Positions 61,774-64,000 of a DNA stretch of 64,000 nucleotides are shown here, one piece after another. A program made the position numbers and the translations under genes. The number at the start of each line of letters is the position of its first letter. The first letter of the stretch is position 1. The stretch comes from Paenibacillus dendritiformis (lineage in GTDB: Bacteria > Bacillota > Bacilli > Paenibacillales > Paenibacillaceae). The notes under the pieces were generated by a model that made no database searches, was not told the origin of the DNA, and worked only from the letters and a program-made list of their open reading frames with translations. The DNA is taken from the NCBI RefSeq assembly GCF_945605565.1, contig NZ_OX216966.1, forward strand, positions 3,526,001 to 3,590,000. The letters run 5' to 3'.

Positions 61774-63075
61774 ATGGGGATCCTTCTGTTGGTTATTGCA
61801 GCCGTTTTTGAGGCAGCATTTGCTGTATATTGCATTTGGACAAAGTCGAATCAGAACAAAGTCAGAGGCATGATGAGAATCGGCGCGTTTGCCGTATTCG
61901 TTATGTTCACGCTGGCTTCGGTCATGGAGTGGAGCTTCCGCTGGGTGGGGATTGGCCTGCTGCTGCTTGTCTGGGCAGTGCTTGGAGTGAGAACGCTGCT
62001 ACGCAGCAAGGAGGAGCGGCAACAATTCAGATGCGGCCGCATTGTCAGACATGCTGTCGTTATGCTTGTGCTTGTCGCAATGGCTGTAACTCCCGCCCTC
62101 GTATTCCCGCAGTATGCATTGCCGCAAGTTACGGGGGAGTATCAAGTCGCAAGCGTATCTTACACCTATATGGACAAAAACCGCATTGAACAGTTTACCG
62201 GCACGGGAGAAAACCGAGTCGTCAATGTTGGGTTTTGGTATCCCGACAATGCAGACGGAACCTACCCGCTTGTGGTATTCTCGCATGGAGCCTACGGCAT
62301 CAATGAAAGCAACGCCTCTACCTATACGGAGCTTGCAAGCCACGGCTATGTGGTGTGTTCGATTGATCATCCTTATCATTCCTTTTATACGGCATCGGTC
62401 GACGGAACAGTCGTACTCGTCAATTCGGAATATATGCAGGAAGTCAACAATGCCAACAAGGGCGTGTACACGATTGAGGAAAACTACGGGCTTATTCAAA
62501 AATGGATGAAGCTGCGCACGGATGATATGAACTTTGTGATCGATACGATTCTGGAAAAAGCCAAAACTGGCAGTGAGAACGTGTATCAATTGGTGAATAC
62601 CGAAAAAATAGGTGTATTCGGCCACTCCATGGGCGGTGCAGCGAGTGTGTCGCTCGGCAGGGAGCGGGATGATATAGGCGCCGTTGTAAATATTGACGCC
62701 CCGCTGTTCAGCGAGCTTGTCTACAATCGAGAGACAGACGACCTTGCGGCAAGCGGCCAGCCTTACACGACCCCGCTGCTTAATATGTATTCTGATAGTG
62801 TCTGGGTACAGCTCAATAGCAATTCGACGTATGCGGCGAATAAAACAATTGATGAGCATGGCACAGAAGTTTATACCGTTTATTTTCAAGGCGCCAAGCA
62901 TATGAGTCTTACCGATCTGGCACTCTTTTCACCGATGCTTGCCAATATGCTGCAGGGCGGCAGGGCTGAGATTGATGCCTACTACTGTATTGAGACGATG
63001 AACCGAATCATACTGGAGTTTTTCGATTGTTATCTCAAGGGGAAGGGCAGCTTCACTTCTGCGGGGACCTATTGA
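61774..63075 (+). CDS. Membrane-anchored alpha/beta hydrolase (PAF-AH-like)
   Basis: 433 residues. The first ~125 carry about four membrane helices (LLLVIAAVFEAAFAVYCIW; IGAFAVFVMFTLASVM; GIGLLLLVWAVLGV; AVVMLVLVAMAVTPALVF). The rest is an alpha/beta hydrolase on the outer side: LVVFSHGAYGINESN, nucleophile Ser in GHSMGGAAS, Asp in NIDAPL, His in QGAKHMSLTD. Resembles platelet-activating-factor acetylhydrolase-type lipases. RBS AAAGGGGG. The substrate is likely a lipid or ester at the membrane surface (inference). Confidence 0.82.
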   Translation: MGILLLVIAAVFEAAFAVYCIWTKSNQNKVRGMMRIGAFAVFVMFTLASVMEWSFRWVGIGLLLLVWAVLGVRTLLRSKEERQQFRCGRIVRHAVVMLVLVAMAVTPALVFPQYALPQVTGEYQVASVSYTYMDKNRIEQFTGTGENRVVNVGFWYPDNADGTYPLVVFSHGAYGINESNASTYTELASHGYVVCSIDHPYHSFYTASVDGTVVLVNSEYMQEVNNANKGVYTIEENYGLIQKWMKLRTDDMNFVIDTILEKAKTGSENVYQLVNTEKIGVFGHSMGGAASVSLGRERDDIGAVVNIDAPLFSELVYNRETDDLAASGQPYTTPLLNMYSDSVWVQLNSNSTYAANKTIDEHGTEVYTVYFQGAKHMSLTDLALFSPMLANMLQGGRAEIDAYYCIETMNRIILEFFDCYLKGKGSFTSAGTY

Positions 63076-63148
63076 CGCTTCAGGATTAACTCCCCCTTGA
63101 CCTGCTTCCGAACGCAGGCGGGTTCCCGCGCCAATAGGTCCGCCGGAA

Positions 63149-63418
63149 TTACGAGAGCCGCTTCACATCGAGCAGCTCATCCTGTGGCAAAGCCAACGCT
63201 TGCTTCGAGAGATCCAGCTTCAGCTTGTCAAAGCGCGCGATATCCTTAACCGTCATTGCTTGCTTGCGGCCTTTGGCCAAGAAGTCGTAGAATTCAAGCG
63301 GAAGGAAGTCCTCCTTCAACGCCACTTCCACGGCCGCCCCATCTATCGTCGAGATGACAAAGGCGTAGGATTGATCGCGATGCGGATCGTATTGCGCGAC
63401 CGGGTATTGGACATCCAC
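63149..63418 (-). pseudogene. Hypothetical protein fragment
   Basis: Up to 90 codons from a GTG at 63418: MDVQYPVAQYDPHRDQSYAF, LPLEFYDFLAKGRKQAMTVK, ARFDKLKLDLSKQALALPQD. The frame stays open upstream (TRRAFTV..) with no RBS, so it is probably the C-terminal part of a longer protein. Family not recognised. Confidence 0.45.
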
Positions 63419-63785
63419 CGTGAACGCCCTGCGCGTAACGAATATTGTTGAGGATATGAAAAGAAGAGAAGTTAAAAGGCTAAGGAAGGATATAAAAGTT
63501 CCAGAAAGATATTATCAAGTTAATCAGTAAGTAGGCCCCTCATGATAAAAACAGTATCGGGTCGGGTCATCCCGTTATCGCATTCTACTTTTTTATACCA
63601 ATACTTTAGCTTAACTTGTTTAGATTAGCTATCGCACCAGTTCTTGAAAGTAGAGTTGCTAAAAAAGTTCTCTATTTTTGGCAATTTACGGCCCGTTCAA
63701 GGACATTGAAACATATGGAGTGATCCCTGGGAATAGCTCCGTTAAGCCCACTATCAGAATTTTTAACATTGTTTGAGGTGAGAAT
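63419..63785. other. Intergenic, short remnant
   Basis: A plus-strand frame at 63457 encodes 24 residues (KRREVKRLRKDIKVPERYYQ) and may be the tail of a lost gene. Otherwise nothing is recognisable before the last gene. Confidence 0.35.
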
Positions 63786-64000
63786 ATGCAAAAAATTCGA
63801 AGAACGAAAGTCATTGAAGGCACGGTCGTTCCGGGAATCATTAATAATGGGGGCCACTATTTTTATATTGATGTTGACGTGTATGAAGATGGGATGGTCA
63901 ATTGCTGGGAGCTTGTTGATTTGAGGGGCCTTAGGGATAAAATCCATTCCAACTGGTTGTCGCCGTCTATTCCCGCTGGAGAACATCTTTCTGTGCATGG
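63786..64000 (+). CDS. Conserved small hypothetical protein, 3' end outside window
   Basis: 71 codons visible, open to the window end. ATG with TGAGGTGAG upstream. IEGTVVPGIINNGGHYFYID, VDVYEDGMVNCWELVDLRGL, SNWLSPSIPAGEHLSVHG. Resembles small uncharacterised proteins (DUF7638-like) with a beta-rich fold; function unknown. Confidence 0.6.
   Translation, partial: MQKIRRTKVIEGTVVPGIINNGGHYFYIDVDVYEDGMVNCWELVDLRGLRDKIHSNWLSPSIPAGEHLSVH

Noticed and set aside
61625..61873. 82-codon frame before the alpha/beta hydrolase
   Set aside because: Overlaps a terminator and the hydrolase start; no family pattern.

Overview
The window looks like chromosomal DNA of a Paenibacillus-like (Paenibacillaceae) Firmicute. 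Support comes from strong AGGAGG-type ribosome binding sites, GTG/TTG starts, a GH95-like glycosidase, a HutG/GltS pair, a PocR/GldA/DhaKL locus, HxlR, LytTR-DUF3021 and Bce-type ABC modules, and mosaic base composition (GC-rich metabolic blocks around AT-rich accessory DNA). This placement is inference from content; no 16S or marker gene is present.

Layout. 1-13.3 kb is ordinary chromosome: the 3' part of a GH95-like glycosidase, a MarR/metallo-beta-lactamase pair, a TetR/HXXEE pair, hutG-gltS divergent from a LysR regulator, and a glycerol module (PocR-AraC regulator, glycerol dehydrogenase, fused dihydroxyacetone kinase). 13.7-48.7 kb is an accessory region built of small, unrelated, mostly same-strand, AT-rich genes: GNAT acetyltransferases, HAD phosphatases, Nudix, MazG, DinB, GIY-YIG, alpha/beta hydrolase, beta-lactamase-like hydrolase, DUF2971, DUF5677, DUF695-RraB and others. 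They are separated by about twenty related imperfect palindromes. The best copies begin TAACaccGTATCTACG and end CGTAGATACaagaacGTTA, with a variable stem in the middle: the geometry of integron attC sites. No integrase gene lies in the window, so I read the region as an attC-like cassette array without a visible integrase, much decayed and interrupted by larger modules: an ABC transporter/thioredoxin-like block with frameshifts (21.6-25.6 kb), an aldo-keto reductase/MFS/HxlR module beside a tRNA 3' fragment (35.4-38.2 kb), a penicillin acylase (39.8-42.2 kb), and remnants of a type I holin-like toxin and an IS630 element (42.7-43.7 kb).

48.7-53.2 kb carries further small genes with progressively more chromosome-like composition (flavin split-barrel protein, DUF4240, DinB, zinc-ribbon protein, GNAT, HxlR with a PfpI-family protein). 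53.3-55.3 kb holds a broken membrane gene and an overlapping pair: a PD-(D/E)XK-like nuclease and a small membrane protein, which could be a defence cassette. 55.5-63.1 kb is a Bce-type antimicrobial-peptide sensing and resistance block (response regulator, intramembrane-sensing kinase, ABC ATPase, large FtsX permease) followed by LytTR-DUF3021 and a membrane-anchored alpha/beta hydrolase. The window ends inside a small conserved hypothetical gene.

Working together: HutG forms glutamate, which GltS could move across the membrane; GldA and DhaKL convert glycerol through dihydroxyacetone to DHAP under a PocR sensor; BceRS-like proteins probably control the adjacent ABC genes through direct repeats before the ATPase gene. 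Cassette genes look individually acquired; many are frameshifted or cut at repeat borders, so gain and decay appear to be ongoing.
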